Of a stretch of DNA of 64,000 bases, positions 1-8,441 are shown piece after piece (position 1 is the first letter of the stretch; each line of letters opens with the position of its first letter). Both the position numbers and the translations under genes were made by a program. This DNA is from an uncultured Flaviramulus sp. GTDB taxonomy: Bacteria; Bacteroidota; Bacteroidia; Flavobacteriales; Flavobacteriaceae. Below the pieces are notes generated by a model. The model was given only the letters and a program-made list of their open reading frames with translations. It was not told the origin of the DNA and ran no database searches. The DNA lies in NCBI GenBank assembly GCA_947495125.1, contig CANLXL010000005.1, forward strand, positions 124,001-188,000. Direction: 5' to 3'.

Positions 1-69
1 AGGTTGTCAGAGTCATTAAAAGCCCGACTTGTTGCCTTTATAGAAGATAATAAACCCAAAGAAAATTAA
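1..69 (+). CDS. 3' end of an upstream gene (partial)
   Basis: Frame 1 is open from the first base to a TAA at 67-69 and encodes 22 residues ending in DNKPKEN. The peptide is hydrophilic and helical-looking, as at the C-terminus of many enzymes of this cluster. The gap to the next start is only 12 bases, so it is probably the preceding gene of the same operon. The family cannot be told from so short a piece. Confidence 0.5.
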   Translation, partial: RLSESLKARLVAFIEDNKPKEN

Positions 70-81
70 AATCAAGATAAT

Positions 82-771
82 ATGATAAGAAGAGAATTTA
101 TAAAAAAGACGATACTCGGAGCTGGAGCTGTCATGGCTCCAAAGCTATTGTTGGCTAGGTCAATACAAAATTTGCCAAATATTATGTTAATGGGAGATTC
201 CATATCATTGGGTTATACCAATTACGTAAAGGAAAAACTTAATGGCAAAGTCAACTTTTTCAGACCTTTAAATTCAAAGGGAGGTTACGTCAATTGTGCC
301 GGAACAACCAACGGAATTAAGCATATAGACAATTGGTTGACCTTGGCTGCCAAATGGGACGTCATTCATTTTAATTTTGGATTGCACGATTTGAAGCATG
401 TTGACCCGGTGACTGGCAAGAACAGTAAAAAACAGGAAGACCCACAACAGGCCGACCTAAAGTCATACAAAAAAAACCTAACAGAAATTGTGAAGAAATT
501 GAAGGCAACAAATGCCAAACTCATCTTTGCAACAACAACCTCTTATCCTGATAAACTGGGGGGCCCACTGAGAAGGGCAGATCAACCCGAAAAATACAAT
601 AAAGTGGCGTTGAAAATTATGAAAAAATATAAAGTGGAAATCAATGATTTGAATGCATTGACCTTACCAAGATTGGCAGAATTACAGCCACCCAATAATG
701 TACATTTCACCAAAGAAGGGAGCGAAGTGCTTGGAAAACAGGTGGTTGAAAAAATTCTATCTGCACTTTAA
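82..771 (+). CDS. Exported SGNH/GDSL-family hydrolase
   Basis: A 229-residue protein with a twin-arginine-like leader (RREFIKKT, then a hydrophobic stretch to about residue 26). Block I is GDSIS with the candidate nucleophile Ser40. Block V is NNVHFTKEG with the candidate catalytic His. Block III reads GLHD where the family usually has G-x-N-D, and the Asp normally three residues before the His is Asn, so the active site is slightly atypical. Members of this superfamily commonly remove acetyl or other acyl groups from glycans in the periplasm, which fits its place at the head of a sulfatase run. It is followed after 22 bases by the first sulfatase. The exact substrate is unknown. Confidence 0.85.
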   Translation: MIRREFIKKTILGAGAVMAPKLLLARSIQNLPNIMLMGDSISLGYTNYVKEKLNGKVNFFRPLNSKGGYVNCAGTTNGIKHIDNWLTLAAKWDVIHFNFGLHDLKHVDPVTGKNSKKQEDPQQADLKSYKKNLTEIVKKLKATNAKLIFATTTSYPDKLGGPLRRADQPEKYNKVALKIMKKYKVEINDLNALTLPRLAELQPPNNVHFTKEGSEVLGKQVVEKILSAL

Positions 772-793
772 TATTTTTAAGACTACTTGAACT

Positions 794-2284
794 ATGATTA
801 CATATAAAATAAGGTTTTCGATTATTCTATTATTGATATTAATTGGTAACAGAATGGAATGTCAGGTAAAAACAGCCGAGAGCTCAAGCAAGCCGAATTT
901 TATTATAATTTATACGGATGATCTCGGTTATGGTGACTTGAGTTGCTTTGGATCAAAATTAATCAAGACGCCTCGGCTTGACCAAATGGCTAAAGAAGGT
1001 GCTAAGCTTACCAGCTTTTATGCAGGTGCCCCGCTTTGTGGACCTAGCAGGGTTTCCCTAATGACAGGTTGTTATCCATTGAGGCCATCAATCCCAAAAG
1101 TCGATCATCAAAGGAAATTCCACCCAATTTTACACAATGAGGAGGTGACCATAGCAGAAGTGCTGAAATCGGCTAATTATAGTACAATGGCCATAGGTAA
1201 GTGGCATTTGGCTGGTAGTGGACGTCAGGCTATCGGTGATTTAAAAGAAGATGAAGGCCTGGATCAGTTTTATATGAAGAACCCCAGATTGATGCCCAAC
1301 GCACAAGGATTTGATCAATATTACGGTATCCCATACAGCAATGATATGGGGCCGACTGTTATGATGCGCGATGACAAATTTGTAGAGTTTCCCGTAGATC
1401 AGACTGGGATTACTACCCGCTATACCGATGAGGCTATTGAGTTTATAAAGGCTAAAAAGGACCGCCCGTTCTTTCTTTACTTGGCACACAACATGCCACA
1501 TACTCCGCTTTATCCGTCGAAGCAATTTGAGGGTAAATCTAAATACGGTTTGTATGGGGATTGTGTTGAGGAAATCGATTTTAACGTAGGAAGGTTACTT
1601 GATTTATTGCAAGAATTGAAAATAGACAAGAATACGTTTGTGATTTTCACTTCGGACAATGGCCCTTGGATTGAGCCAAGGGTGAACCGTACACCGGATG
1701 TACGTGACTCACGGTTGCAATCTGGTACCGCCCTGCCACTTAGAGGTATGAAAATGACCAGTTGGGATGGGGGGCTCAGGGTGCCTTGTATTATCAGGTT
1801 TCCCGGTAAAATAAAACCAGGAATGGTATCGGACGAACTCGTTACCAATATGGATATCTATCCAACCTTTACCAAATTGGCAGGAGCAAACCTGCCAGGC
1901 GTAAAGATTGATGGTAAGGACATGATGCCCCTGTTGACAGGGCAAACAGATGAGAGTGCGCATGAGGCATTCTTTTACTATAAGTATACGCACCTCGACG
2001 CGGTACGGGATGGTCGGTTCAAGTTGGTGCTGGCTAAGCCTGAAAAACCATCGGACATTGGTTGGTACGGTCGATTGCAAGAAGAAATCAAAGAGCCCAT
2101 GCTTTTTGACTTAAAAAACGACATAGGTGAAACCACTAACGTGATAGATAAGTACCCAAAAGTAGCTAAGAAATTGCAACGGCTTGTTGACGAAATGAAA
2201 GATGACTTGGGTGTTCAAGGGGTTTCTGGAAAAGGTTGGAGAGGTGCTTATAGATGGGAATATGAAAATGCCCTCAAAAAATAA
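794..2284 (+). CDS. Family S1-type sulfatase (arylsulfatase A-like)
   Basis: A 496-residue secreted sulfatase with a Sec signal peptide ending near residue 24. The metal-binding DDLGYGD lies at residues 42-48. The formylglycine motif is C82-G-P-S-R followed by LMTG, GKWHLAG carries the catalytic Lys and His, and TSDNG supplies further metal ligands. S1 sulfatases hydrolyse sulfate esters after their Cys is oxidised to formylglycine. It is a close tandem paralogue of the next gene; the two align almost end to end, including the GIPYSNDM and PHTPLYPSKQFEGKS stretches. No maturase gene lies in the window. The sulfate position attacked cannot be predicted from the sequence alone. Confidence 0.95.
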   Translation: MITYKIRFSIILLLILIGNRMECQVKTAESSSKPNFIIIYTDDLGYGDLSCFGSKLIKTPRLDQMAKEGAKLTSFYAGAPLCGPSRVSLMTGCYPLRPSIPKVDHQRKFHPILHNEEVTIAEVLKSANYSTMAIGKWHLAGSGRQAIGDLKEDEGLDQFYMKNPRLMPNAQGFDQYYGIPYSNDMGPTVMMRDDKFVEFPVDQTGITTRYTDEAIEFIKAKKDRPFFLYLAHNMPHTPLYPSKQFEGKSKYGLYGDCVEEIDFNVGRLLDLLQELKIDKNTFVIFTSDNGPWIEPRVNRTPDVRDSRLQSGTALPLRGMKMTSWDGGLRVPCIIRFPGKIKPGMVSDELVTNMDIYPTFTKLAGANLPGVKIDGKDMMPLLTGQTDESAHEAFFYYKYTHLDAVRDGRFKLVLAKPEKPSDIGWYGRLQEEIKEPMLFDLKNDIGETTNVIDKYPKVAKKLQRLVDEMKDDLGVQGVSGKGWRGAYRWEYENALKK

Positions 2285-2328
2285 TATTTGGCTTTAGACT
2301 AAAAATTGACTAGGACTATTTTGAAACT

Positions 2329-3822
2329 ATGATTATACGTAAAATGAAATTTTGGATACTACTACTACTGACAATAATCGGTAACAGAATCGAAGGTCAG
2401 GCCAAAACGGCCGGAAGTACAATCAAGCCGAACTTTATTATAATTTATACGGACGATCTCGGTTATGGAGATATAGGTGCTTTTGGATCGAAGCTAATCA
2501 AGACACCACACATTGATAAAATGGCAGAAGAAGGGATAAAGCTGACAAGTTTTTATACTGGAGCGCCACTATGTGCGCCAAGCCGCCTTTCCTTGATGAC
2601 TGGCTGTTACCCGTTAAGACCGGCAATTGCAAAAATTAACAAGGACAAACAGTTCCATCCAATTTTGCACAATGAAGAGGTAACCCTTGCCGAGGTGTTA
2701 AAAGTAGCAGGCTATAGCACCATGGCAATTGGTAAGTGGCATCTTGCCGGAGGAGGAAGGCAATCAATAGGAGGTAAAAAAATAGAAGGGGGTGAAGGTA
2801 AATTTTACATGAAACGCCCCATTCTTATGCCCAATGCACAAGGTTTTGATAGCTACTATGGAATACCCTACAGCAATGATATGAACCCTGTAGTAATGAT
2901 GAGAGATGACAAATTTGTAGAATTTCCTGTTGACCAAGTCGGAATCTCTACGCGCTATACAGATGAAGCCATTGAGTTCATAAAAGCAAAAAGGGAACAA
3001 CCGTTTTTTCTTTACCTTGCTCATAGCATGCCACATACGCCGCTATATCCATCTAAGCAGTTTGAAGGAAAATCAGAATACGGACTTTATGGAGATTGTG
3101 TTGAGGAGATTGATTTCAACGTAGGTCGCCTACTGGATGTTTTGAAGGAATTGGATATTGATGAAAACACATTCGTAATTTTCACATCGGACAATGGTCC
3201 ATGGATAGAGCCTAGACTAAATAGAGTACCTGAGGCCAAAGATTCTCGGTTGCAATCGGGAACAGCCGATCCGTTAAGGGGTATGAAAATGACCAGTTGG
3301 GATGGAGGCGCGAGGGTACCGTGTATTATAAGATACCCTGGAAAAATTGGCAAAGGAATTATGTCCGATGAGATAGTTACCAATATGGATCTGTATCCCA
3401 CCTTCGCCAGGATGGCAGGGGTCGAGTTGCCCAGTAATAAAAAAATAGATGGTAAGGATATGATGCCTCTGTTGACTGCCCAAACTGATAAAAGCGCCCA
3501 TGAAACTTTTTTCTATTACAAATACACGCACATGGATGCCATCAGAGATACGCGGTTCAAACTAGTATTTGCAAGAGAAGCCAACCCTAAAGATATTGGT
3601 TGGTATGGCAGGTTTCAAACAGAGATTAAAAAACCGATACTATATGATCTGGACAATGACATCAGTGAAACAACAGATGTGAGTGCGAAGTACCCAGAAG
3701 TTGTCAAACACTTGGAAAAACTTGCAGAAGGCATGAGAGAAGACCTAGGAGACAAAGGGAAATGGGGCAAGGGCTGGAGAGGTTTATATCGTTGGGAGTA
3801 TGAAAACCCACCAAAAGAATAA
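2329..3822 (+). CDS. Family S1-type sulfatase, tandem paralogue
   Basis: A 497-residue secreted sulfatase, very similar to its upstream neighbour and separated from it by 44 bases. It has a signal peptide (to about residue 24), DDLGYGD, formylglycine motif C82-A-P-S-R, GKWHLAG and TSDNG, so all expected catalytic residues are visible. The ATG at 2344 (residue 6) is an alternative start. The pair is best explained by tandem duplication followed by divergence, perhaps to cover two regiochemically different sulfates or two residue contexts in the same glycan. It is followed after 12 bases by a third, unrelated sulfatase. Confidence 0.95.
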   Translation: MIIRKMKFWILLLLTIIGNRIEGQAKTAGSTIKPNFIIIYTDDLGYGDIGAFGSKLIKTPHIDKMAEEGIKLTSFYTGAPLCAPSRLSLMTGCYPLRPAIAKINKDKQFHPILHNEEVTLAEVLKVAGYSTMAIGKWHLAGGGRQSIGGKKIEGGEGKFYMKRPILMPNAQGFDSYYGIPYSNDMNPVVMMRDDKFVEFPVDQVGISTRYTDEAIEFIKAKREQPFFLYLAHSMPHTPLYPSKQFEGKSEYGLYGDCVEEIDFNVGRLLDVLKELDIDENTFVIFTSDNGPWIEPRLNRVPEAKDSRLQSGTADPLRGMKMTSWDGGARVPCIIRYPGKIGKGIMSDEIVTNMDLYPTFARMAGVELPSNKKIDGKDMMPLLTAQTDKSAHETFFYYKYTHMDAIRDTRFKLVFAREANPKDIGWYGRFQTEIKKPILYDLDNDISETTDVSAKYPEVVKHLEKLAEGMREDLGDKGKWGKGWRGLYRWEYENPPKE

Positions 3823-3834
3823 AAACAAGGATTT

Positions 3835-5343
3835 ATGAAAAATTATATTTACGTATTCGGGATAATGGTATGTATCGGTTTCAGCTTTAGTTGTACAGAT
3901 AAACAACCTGAAAACAAGAAACCCAATATCATTTTCATTATGCTCGATGATATGGGGAAAGAATGGGTGAGTGCCTACGGTGCTCAGGATATTCATACAC
4001 CTAATATTGATGCGCTGGCTGAAACAGGTATGCGATTTGAAAATGCCTATTCCATGCCGCAATGTACGCCAACAAGGATTACGCTTTTAACCGGACAATA
4101 CCCGTCACGTCATGGGTGGGTGAATCATTATGATGTACCGAGATTAGGACATGGTGCCAGATACGACCCTATTATGAATCCCTCTTTTGGGCGAATGATT
4201 CGAGATGCCGGGTATGCAACTTGTGCTGCCGGAAAATGGCAAATCAATGATTTTAGATTAGAACCGGAAGCTATGGTAGCAGCTGGTTTTGATGAATACT
4301 GTATGTGGACAGGTGGTGAAAACGGCGGGCCAAGTACTAAGGCAAGTCAATTGCGATATTGGGATCCCTATATTCATACTAAGGAAGGAAGCAAAACGTA
4401 TAAAGGTCAATTTGGAGAAGATATTTTTACTGATTTCATTATCAATTTTATGAGAGAGAATAAGGACAAACCAATGATGGTTTATTACCCTATGTGTTTG
4501 CCTCATGGACCTTTAACAACAACGCCGACAGAGAAAGATGCGCCCAGAGAGGAACAACATAAGGCCATGGCGAGATATACCGATATCATTCTAAAGAGAA
4601 TTACCGATGCTTTGGATGAATTGAAAATTAGAGATAATACAATTATCGTATGGACTACTGATAATGGCACGGGCGTTGGTCAAATTGGAAAAAGAAACAA
4701 TCATTATGTAAGAGGAGGTAAAATGCATCTTACCGAAAACGGATTAAATGCGCCATTTATAGTTAATGCTCCGGGAATAGTACCGGCCGGCATAGTAACT
4801 GATGCGTTGGTTGATTTTACAGATCTGTTACCAACCTTTTGTGATTTAGCAGGAGCCAAATTAGATGAGAAGTTTGTCTATGATGGGCATTCGTTTGCGC
4901 CCCTTATTCTGGGAGAAAAAACAGATTCAGATCGCAAATGGATTCAAGGCTTTGGAGGTCGATTTGCCATGCTGGTAAATGACCGCATTAAAAGTGTTCA
5001 CACATTTAGAGATAGAGTCATACGAGATAAAGACTATAAAGTATATGTAGATACGACAGGTCAGATTAACGAAATCATTGATTTTAAAAATGATTTGGAT
5101 GAACAAATCAATCTGATAAATTCGGATGACCCCAAAATTTTGGAGTCCATTAGGAAATTTCAAAAGGTAGTAAACCAATTGCCAAAGAAGGACAACAGTC
5201 CTATTTATAGACAATTGGATACCTCCTATTACGATCATCCTGCTAAAGCCCTAAATAAAGTGGCTTTGGGCGGAAAAAAGGGTGCCCAGAAAAGTAAACC
5301 GGTTACGGAAGAAGAATATATTGAGAAAACAGGAAAAAAATGA
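3835..5343 (+). CDS. Sulfatase-family lipoprotein with GKWQ in place of GKWH
   Basis: A 502-residue lipoprotein (lipobox ending at Cys20). Motifs: LDDMG near residue 37, formylglycine motif C77-T-P-T-R, and TTDNGTG. The usual GKWH, which provides a catalytic Lys and His, reads AAGKWQIND, so the His is replaced by Gln. Some S1 subfamilies may tolerate this, but it sets the protein apart from the other twelve sulfatases here. The last 30 residues are Lys-rich and lie outside the catalytic fold. Its stop overlaps the start of the GH29 gene as ATGA, implying translational coupling between the two enzymes, for example desulfation followed by fucose release. Confidence 0.9.
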   Translation: MKNYIYVFGIMVCIGFSFSCTDKQPENKKPNIIFIMLDDMGKEWVSAYGAQDIHTPNIDALAETGMRFENAYSMPQCTPTRITLLTGQYPSRHGWVNHYDVPRLGHGARYDPIMNPSFGRMIRDAGYATCAAGKWQINDFRLEPEAMVAAGFDEYCMWTGGENGGPSTKASQLRYWDPYIHTKEGSKTYKGQFGEDIFTDFIINFMRENKDKPMMVYYPMCLPHGPLTTTPTEKDAPREEQHKAMARYTDIILKRITDALDELKIRDNTIIVWTTDNGTGVGQIGKRNNHYVRGGKMHLTENGLNAPFIVNAPGIVPAGIVTDALVDFTDLLPTFCDLAGAKLDEKFVYDGHSFAPLILGEKTDSDRKWIQGFGGRFAMLVNDRIKSVHTFRDRVIRDKDYKVYVDTTGQINEIIDFKNDLDEQINLINSDDPKILESIRKFQKVVNQLPKKDNSPIYRQLDTSYYDHPAKALNKVALGGKKGAQKSKPVTEEEYIEKTGKK

Positions 5344-6872
5344 AGCTATTAAGATTGTATTCAATTATTACGTTAATTTTATTTTGTTCGGCGGGATTTG
5401 GTCAAAATGAGAAAAATGCTATTTCTGAAAAATCAAAACATTTTGAAGGAACAGTCGAATCATTGAGCAACTATAAATCTCCCGAATGGTTTAATGACGC
5501 CAAGTTTGGTATATACATTCATTGGGGGGTGTATTCGGTGGCAGAAATGAATGAATGGTACCCACGCAGAATGTATCAAGAAGGGTCGGGGGCATACAAG
5601 CATCACGTAAAGACCTATGGGCATCCATCTGAATTTGGATATAAAGATTTTATACCCATGTGGAAGGCGGAGAAATTTGATCCTGATGCAGCAGTGGCGA
5701 TGTTCAAAAAAGCTGGAGCAAAATACTTTACGCCTTGTGCCGTACACCATGATAATTTTGACCTCTGGGATTCCAAGCATCACAGATGGAACGCTGTCAA
5801 TATGGGCCCAAAAAAAGATTTGATCGGCATGTGGCGTGAAGCCACTTTAAAGCATGGTTTACGGTTCGGAGTGACCACACATGCGGCAAGAGCCTATAGC
5901 TGGATGAATACAGCAAACCAATCTGATAAAGAAGGACCCTTGGCCGGAGTGCCTTATGATGGTGATCATCCAGAGTACGATGATTTTTATTTCAAAAAGC
6001 ACGATGACTTGTCTTCTGCCGGCCCGGAAAACCCACCTAAAGCGTGGAAAGATCATTGGGTAAAAAGAATGAAAGATTTGATCGATAAATATCATCCCGA
6101 TCATTTTTATTTCGATGGAGCCATTCCTTTCAGAGGTGATTACGGCAAAGCGGGTATGGAAGTCATTGCACATTTGTACAATCATTCGATGGAAGTAAAT
6201 GGCGGAAAGCAGGAAGCTGTAATGTGCACCAAACCAAGGCCCTTTACAGGCTATTATGTCCCCGGTCTGACTACTTTGGACTATGAACGAGGCAAAGCTC
6301 CTGAAATTAGGGTAGACCCCTGGCAAACCGATGACACCATCGGCCCATGGGGGTATAAAAGTGGAGCAAAGTATAAGACAACCAATGCCGTAATTGACAA
6401 GTTGATCGATATTGTGAGTAAGAACGGAAACCTACTCCTTAATATACCAATCAAGGCAGATGGTACTTTTGATCAGGAGTCCATTGACCTGCTTAAAGAA
6501 GTGGGAGATTGGATGGACATAAACGGTGAGGGTATATACGGTACGCGACCTTGGATTGAATTTGGTGAAGGACAAATTAATAGTGTAGCTGAGATGTCCA
6601 GGATATCCCAATATACAGCTAAAGACTTTCGGTATACAACCAAAGGGGATACGCTTTATGCCTTTGTGATGGATTGGCCGGGTGCCGGTGAAGAAATCAG
6701 ATTTAAACTAATAACCCCATATAATGCAGCCATAAAGCCAATTGAATCAGTGACGATGTTGGGCGTTGGTGACATCAAATGGAAACAGGATGGGATGGGC
6801 TTATATGTAACTATGCCTGAGAATAAACCTTATAAGCATGCTTATGGGTTTAAAATTATCCCTAAAAAATAA
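5340..6872 (+). CDS. GH29 alpha-L-fucosidase-like glycoside hydrolase
   Basis: A 510-residue exported enzyme (signal peptide to about residue 22, ending AGFGQ). GH29 hallmarks: KFGIYIHWGVYSVAEMNEWYP near residues 55-75, the YFTPCAVHHDNFDLWDS strand, and HFYFDG with candidate nucleophile Asp259. The C-terminal 100 residues form the usual beta-sandwich. GH29 enzymes are retaining exo-alpha-L-fucosidases, with a few acting on other 6-deoxy or L-galactose substrates. It overlaps the preceding sulfatase gene by four bases. The N-terminal region aligns readily with the second GH29 protein further along the cluster, but that one has a longer C-terminus. Confidence 0.93.
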   Translation: MKLLRLYSIITLILFCSAGFGQNEKNAISEKSKHFEGTVESLSNYKSPEWFNDAKFGIYIHWGVYSVAEMNEWYPRRMYQEGSGAYKHHVKTYGHPSEFGYKDFIPMWKAEKFDPDAAVAMFKKAGAKYFTPCAVHHDNFDLWDSKHHRWNAVNMGPKKDLIGMWREATLKHGLRFGVTTHAARAYSWMNTANQSDKEGPLAGVPYDGDHPEYDDFYFKKHDDLSSAGPENPPKAWKDHWVKRMKDLIDKYHPDHFYFDGAIPFRGDYGKAGMEVIAHLYNHSMEVNGGKQEAVMCTKPRPFTGYYVPGLTTLDYERGKAPEIRVDPWQTDDTIGPWGYKSGAKYKTTNAVIDKLIDIVSKNGNLLLNIPIKADGTFDQESIDLLKEVGDWMDINGEGIYGTRPWIEFGEGQINSVAEMSRISQYTAKDFRYTTKGDTLYAFVMDWPGAGEEIRFKLITPYNAAIKPIESVTMLGVGDIKWKQDGMGLYVTMPENKPYKHAYGFKIIPKK

Positions 6873-6924
6873 TATAATAATATATCAAAAAGAAGTGAAA
6901 TATTTTTAAGAAACAATCAACGAT

Positions 6925-8421
6925 ATGACAAAACAAACGATTAATGCCGTTATTTTATTGGTTCTATTAACTATTGGAAGCAGTTGTGACAATTCTGTAA
7001 AAACAGTAGTGAAAGAAGTCGAAACACGACCAAATTTTCTTTTCATCTTTGCCGATGACCAGGCTTATAATACAATCAATTCATTAAATAATTCGGAAGT
7101 AAAAACACCGAATTTAGACAAACTTGCAGCATCAGGAACAGTATTTACACATTGTTTTAATCAAGGTGCCTGGGGAGGTGCTGTGTGCGCAGCCAGTCGT
7201 GCCATGTTGATTTCCGGGCAATATATGTTTGAAGCAAGAAATGGTGTCAATGTCAACCAACTTTGGGGAGAAACTTTCTCTAATGCCGGATATGAAACTT
7301 TTCTTACCGGAAAATGGCATAATGGTGATGCTACGGTATTAAAAAGTTTTAAACATGCAAAAAGCGTAGGGAAGGGTATGTTCGAAAGCATGCATCCGGA
7401 ACATAAATGGAAGCATGGCTATGGAAGACCAACTGCAGAAAACAATTCTTGGGACCCAACAGATCCCATATATACAGGACATTGGAGACCCAAAGTTAAA
7501 GATGTAGTATATGATGAAAAAGGAAATAAAAGTATCGGACCAGAATACGTGATAGAGCAACATTCTTCAGAATTGTATGCGGACAATGCTATTCATTTTC
7601 TACAAAACAAAGTGGTAGATTCAGACAATCCATTTTTTATGTATGTCGCGTTTAATGCACCACATGATCCTAGACAATCACCTAAAAAATATGTGGATAT
7701 GTATCCGCCGGAAAATATTAAAATTCCTGAGAATTACGTTCCGGAACATCCGTTTGATCAGGGGGATCACAAATTAAGGGATGAAAATTTAGCGCCATTT
7801 CCAAGAACAAAACATCAAGTTCAGGTACATAGAAGTGAATATTATGCAATTATTACGCATATGGATCATGAGATTGGACGTATTTTAACTGCCCTTGAAA
7901 AAAGTGGAAAAGCCGACAATACCTATATTATCTTTTCGGCTGATCATGGATTAGCTGTAGGTCATCATGGGCTTATGGGTAAACAAAACATGTACGATCA
8001 CAGTATTAGAATGCCTTTCTTTATCGCAGGACCCGGAATCAATCCCGGTAACCAAAGTGATGCTTTGGTCTACCTGCAAAGCCTTTATGCAACGACCTGT
8101 GAAATGGCAGGGCTTGAAATTCCTGAAACCGTCGATTTTCCAAGTTTAAAAGGAATATTAGATGGGAAAGAAGAAAAGGTTCATGACGCTATTTTTGGAA
8201 ATTATAGACATTTTCAAAGAATGGTACGGACTGATAAACACAAACTGATTTTATACCCTCATAATGATAATCAACAATTGTTCGATCTTGAAAAGGATCC
8301 TCATGAAATGGTGAATGTTATTAACGATGTTGAGTACAGTGAGGTTAAAACTGAAATGTACAAGAAGTTATTGGCACTTCAAACAGAAGTGGGAGACACA
8401 CTTAAGGTGTCACTTCATTAA
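6925..8421 (+). CDS. Sulfatase lipoprotein with CAASR formylglycine motif
   Basis: A 498-residue lipoprotein (lipobox IGSSC, Cys21). The metal site is FADDQAYN. The formylglycine motif is C88-A-A-S-R, with Ala instead of Pro at the third position, which the C-x-(P/A)-x-R consensus allows. GKWHNGD carries the Lys/His pair and SADHGLAVGHHG the C-terminal metal ligands. The layout resembles choline-sulfatase or iduronate-sulfatase-like members rather than arylsulfatase A-like ones. It follows the GH29 gene after 52 bases and precedes another sulfatase after 20 bases. The substrate is unknown. Confidence 0.92.
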   Translation: MTKQTINAVILLVLLTIGSSCDNSVKTVVKEVETRPNFLFIFADDQAYNTINSLNNSEVKTPNLDKLAASGTVFTHCFNQGAWGGAVCAASRAMLISGQYMFEARNGVNVNQLWGETFSNAGYETFLTGKWHNGDATVLKSFKHAKSVGKGMFESMHPEHKWKHGYGRPTAENNSWDPTDPIYTGHWRPKVKDVVYDEKGNKSIGPEYVIEQHSSELYADNAIHFLQNKVVDSDNPFFMYVAFNAPHDPRQSPKKYVDMYPPENIKIPENYVPEHPFDQGDHKLRDENLAPFPRTKHQVQVHRSEYYAIITHMDHEIGRILTALEKSGKADNTYIIFSADHGLAVGHHGLMGKQNMYDHSIRMPFFIAGPGINPGNQSDALVYLQSLYATTCEMAGLEIPETVDFPSLKGILDGKEEKVHDAIFGNYRHFQRMVRTDKHKLILYPHNDNQQLFDLEKDPHEMVNVINDVEYSEVKTEMYKKLLALQTEVGDTLKVSLH

Positions 8422-8441
8422 AATTTTTAAATCGACAAATC

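Noticed and set aside
1709-2080. Long open frame on the minus strand inside a sulfatase gene, and many similar ones across the cluster
   Set aside because: They lie wholly antisense to genes with clear catalytic motifs, lack protein-like composition and have no start context.
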